Below, piece by piece: positions 18,697-20,796 of a stretch of DNA of 20,796 bases. This DNA is from Physocladia obscura. Lineage: Eukaryota; Chytridiomycota; Chytridiomycetes; Chytridiales; Chytriomycetaceae. The number at the start of each line of letters is the position of its first letter. The stretch's first letter is position 1. Made by a program: the position numbers and the translations under genes. Below the pieces are notes generated by a model. That model had not been told where the DNA came from. It saw nothing but the letters and a program-made list of their open reading frames with translations, and did not search any database. The DNA lies in NCBI GenBank assembly GCA_027596945.1, contig JADGJH010000176.1, positions 1 through 20,796 on the forward strand, read 5' to 3'.

Positions 18697-20796
18697 TCAA
18701 CGAGAAAACATTGAATGTAGTTCTTCCCATTGTCTACGTGACGTTAAAACAAGCCTGTGAGTCTCTCCATTACTTTGTGGAGGATTATAGGCTTTTGAAA
18801 CAGTGTCTGTATAGATTTTCGGAACTGTGACCCTCCCAAGCAATGTTGGTGGGCCTATTGACTTGGGCACCAGCGTCTATGCACAGAATTAACACATTCA
18901 TTAAATTAAGAAAATTAAAATTAAAACTCACTCTGCCTGTAGCTTCTTCAATTTGTGCTGAAACTTTCGTTATAGAATCCTGAAGATCTTCTCCTCTATG
19001 AACAAGTTTTTCAATTTCTTCAATTCGTCTTTGGTGCTTGAAAAAAAAAGTGATCAGAAATGAATTGGTAATAAACGAAGGAAAGAGGAAGCATACTTGG
19101 AACATTGGATCTGCCTTCATTGACACCCACTTTCCTGGACGTGCGTCTCGCGCAGAAATATCGACAATAGATGGTGTCGCCATAACTCTATGAATATCAC
19201 GCAACAAATTCTTCGAGTCTCGTGTAACTCCCGAGACAACAGATGAGGCAACGTCCGACAATTTAATTGAATTTGTGACAGTTGCGCTGGCGCTAATTTT
19301 CTGATTATTGAGACCGCGACGCATGAGTGGATCAGAAGTCTTGAATATTGCGCCTGTACTCTTTGCAACCAAATCAGCCTTCAGTTTTGTATTTTCCATT
19401 CGTAGGAATCTCAGTGCAGACTTGAGTGATTCAAACTGCAAAATTAAGTGTTTTTTTACTTTTAGTCAAAGCTTTTAACTTTCAGTATTTTTTGCTTTTC
19501 ACCTGAGTTGCAACATCACCATCAATCACAACGCCAGTGCCGTTTGTGTTTCCGCCAAACTCAATACTTCTTTTAAATGGAGTAGAATGAGTGTTACCAA
19601 GACGACGATTGACTTGTGGTGAAGCTATGAAAATAGAACAATGAGTCACAAAAAAAAAAAACAAAGAAAAAAGGGCTCACTCATTTTTTCATATCGCAAG
19701 GCATTCTGCTTCAAAGCCTCATTCTCCCTCTCCAAATCACCTTTTTCGTAATTGATAAGTTCAACAGTTTCAATATATCCTCGTTCATTCTCCATCAACT
19801 TTTTAACACGACCTTCAAGCATGGATATCATGGCGGTCTGCGTTCGCGCCTCCTGGCTCTTCTTTTCCAGATATTCAATCTTGACATTACTTTCAATTTG
19901 GAGATTTTTCTTTTCATTCAAGTCAGCCACAAGATCAAAAATGTCGGCCTTGAGTGACTCGATAATAGAGCTAAGGTCCTTGTTGAGTAGGTAGTCTGAT
20001 TTAATCTTGGTTGCGCGTGAGTACCACGGCGGCGAAACTGAATCAGGTATATCTTCAACGTTGAAAGGATCTTCGAGCGCCTCGACAACGTCCATCACGA
20101 GACTGTTTGTGCGTGCCAACACCGTCACTAGTGAAATGCCCATCTGGTCTTCGGGGATTCGCAATAATGCATCGGAAGCGTTTGAGGCTAGTTGGTTCAT
20201 CAAAGGCAATGAGAGGGAGTCCTTGCTCTCAAACTGCTCACGAACGTATGTGCCAATGTGACCTGTCATCTGCAATAAAAATTAAATACAAATTACACAT
20301 ATTTACAAAAAAAAGTATAACATCACATATAGCTTACCACAGAAAGGTAATCCACAGATATGGTAGCTTTTTGGTGAACGACTCCAAGCATTGCCACAAT
20401 ATTGTCAGTAAACGTCTTCTTCTCATCCACAAGCCCTTGAACCATTCTACGAAGCTTCTTGATCATAATTCTGAGCGACTTTGCTCCTTCAGCAATACTT
20501 GGTGTGATTTGCAGGAATTCATTGGCAACTTGTACAATACGATCTCTGACATTAATGTCTTTCTTTTTTTGTGAGATAGTTGTAGCCGAAAAGGAATTAT
20601 ATACCTTCGATTTCAGGTGGAATTATAAAAACTCCTTCCAAACGACGCATTTCAGCTTCAAAGCGATCGCCAATAGCATCAACCATTTCAATATAAAACA
20701 AAGACTGGCGCTGCAAGTCAATTTCTGAACTATAAGTTTTCAGGAACATCTCAACTAAAACTTCAAGATGCGAAATCGATCTGGTCAAAACAAAAA
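18697..20796 (-). CDS. dynactin subunit 1 (p150-Glued family), C-terminal part, cut by window edge
   Basis: p150 is the large dynactin subunit that couples dynein to microtubules and cargo. Visible exons: 20796-20605 (partial), 20558-20338, 20269-19681, 19624-19503, 19435-19097, 19036-18932, 18876-18697. All introns are GT..AG (46 to 68 nt) and in phase, giving about 581 residues. The first part contains ISHLEVLVEMF and YSSEIDLQRQSLFYIEMVDA, matching the conserved dynactin domain. A long coiled coil follows, about SSIIESLKADIFDL through ERENEALKQNALRYEKM. The end reads GPPTLLGRVTVP and THRLVLT, the family's C-terminal pattern, and stops at TGA 18697-18699. The CAP-Gly domain and first coiled coil would lie right of the window. 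It is convergent with the Slm1-like gene. The right-most exon may instead start at 20782, after a CAG. Confidence 0.88.

Noticed and set aside
1..20796. CRISPR arrays, rRNA and tRNA genes
   Set aside because: I saw no regularly spaced direct repeats, no rRNA-like sequence and no convincing tRNA cloverleaf; a tRNAscan run would settle the last point.

Overview
This is a eukaryotic, AT-rich window whose genes carry many short introns (43 to 146 nt, GT..AG). It looks like a fungus. The evidence is a complete Slm1-like protein (BAR-like region plus PH domain, a fungal TORC2 effector family), the C-terminal half of dynactin p150, and several bHLH-zipper factors with long Q/S/P-rich tails. A decayed F-box-like plus plant-type leucine-rich-repeat (LRR) gene suggests an early-diverging lineage, possibly a chytrid. 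That placement is inference from gene style. No homology search was run, and all exon models were built by hand from splice sites and reading-frame continuity.

Layout: 1-2.9 kb is a gene-poor flank holding two decayed Tc1/mariner (IS630-type) transposase pieces. A six-exon eIF3g gene lies at 2935-4239 (-), followed by a 459-residue protein of unknown function at 4453-5904 (-). The spacer 5905-6600 contains a striking 191-nt hairpin. From 6.6 to 14.3 kb there is a head-to-tail cluster on the minus strand of four divergent bHLH-leucine-zipper genes, called A, B, C and D here (A 6601-8564, B 8687-10294, C 10491-11312, D 12810-14294). A GNAT acetyltransferase gene (12006-12659) sits between C and D. 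Gene D diverges from the Slm1-like gene (14380-16488, +), with only 85 bp between the two start codons. A 2.2 kb decayed tract with the LRR relic follows. The 3' end of dynactin p150 (18697 to the right edge, -) closes the window.

The most notable system is the bHLH cluster. All four proteins put the bHLH at the extreme C-terminus, share a phase-1 intron at the same point in helix 2, and have Arg where class B bHLH proteins have the DNA-contacting His. Three of the four share two short N-terminal motifs, one around an FW pair and one of the form R-[LMV]-T-P-x-Q-[ILM]-M. This looks like a local gene family expanded by old tandem duplication, perhaps forming heterodimers among themselves. The other intact genes are housekeeping or trafficking genes with no evident functional link to the cluster.
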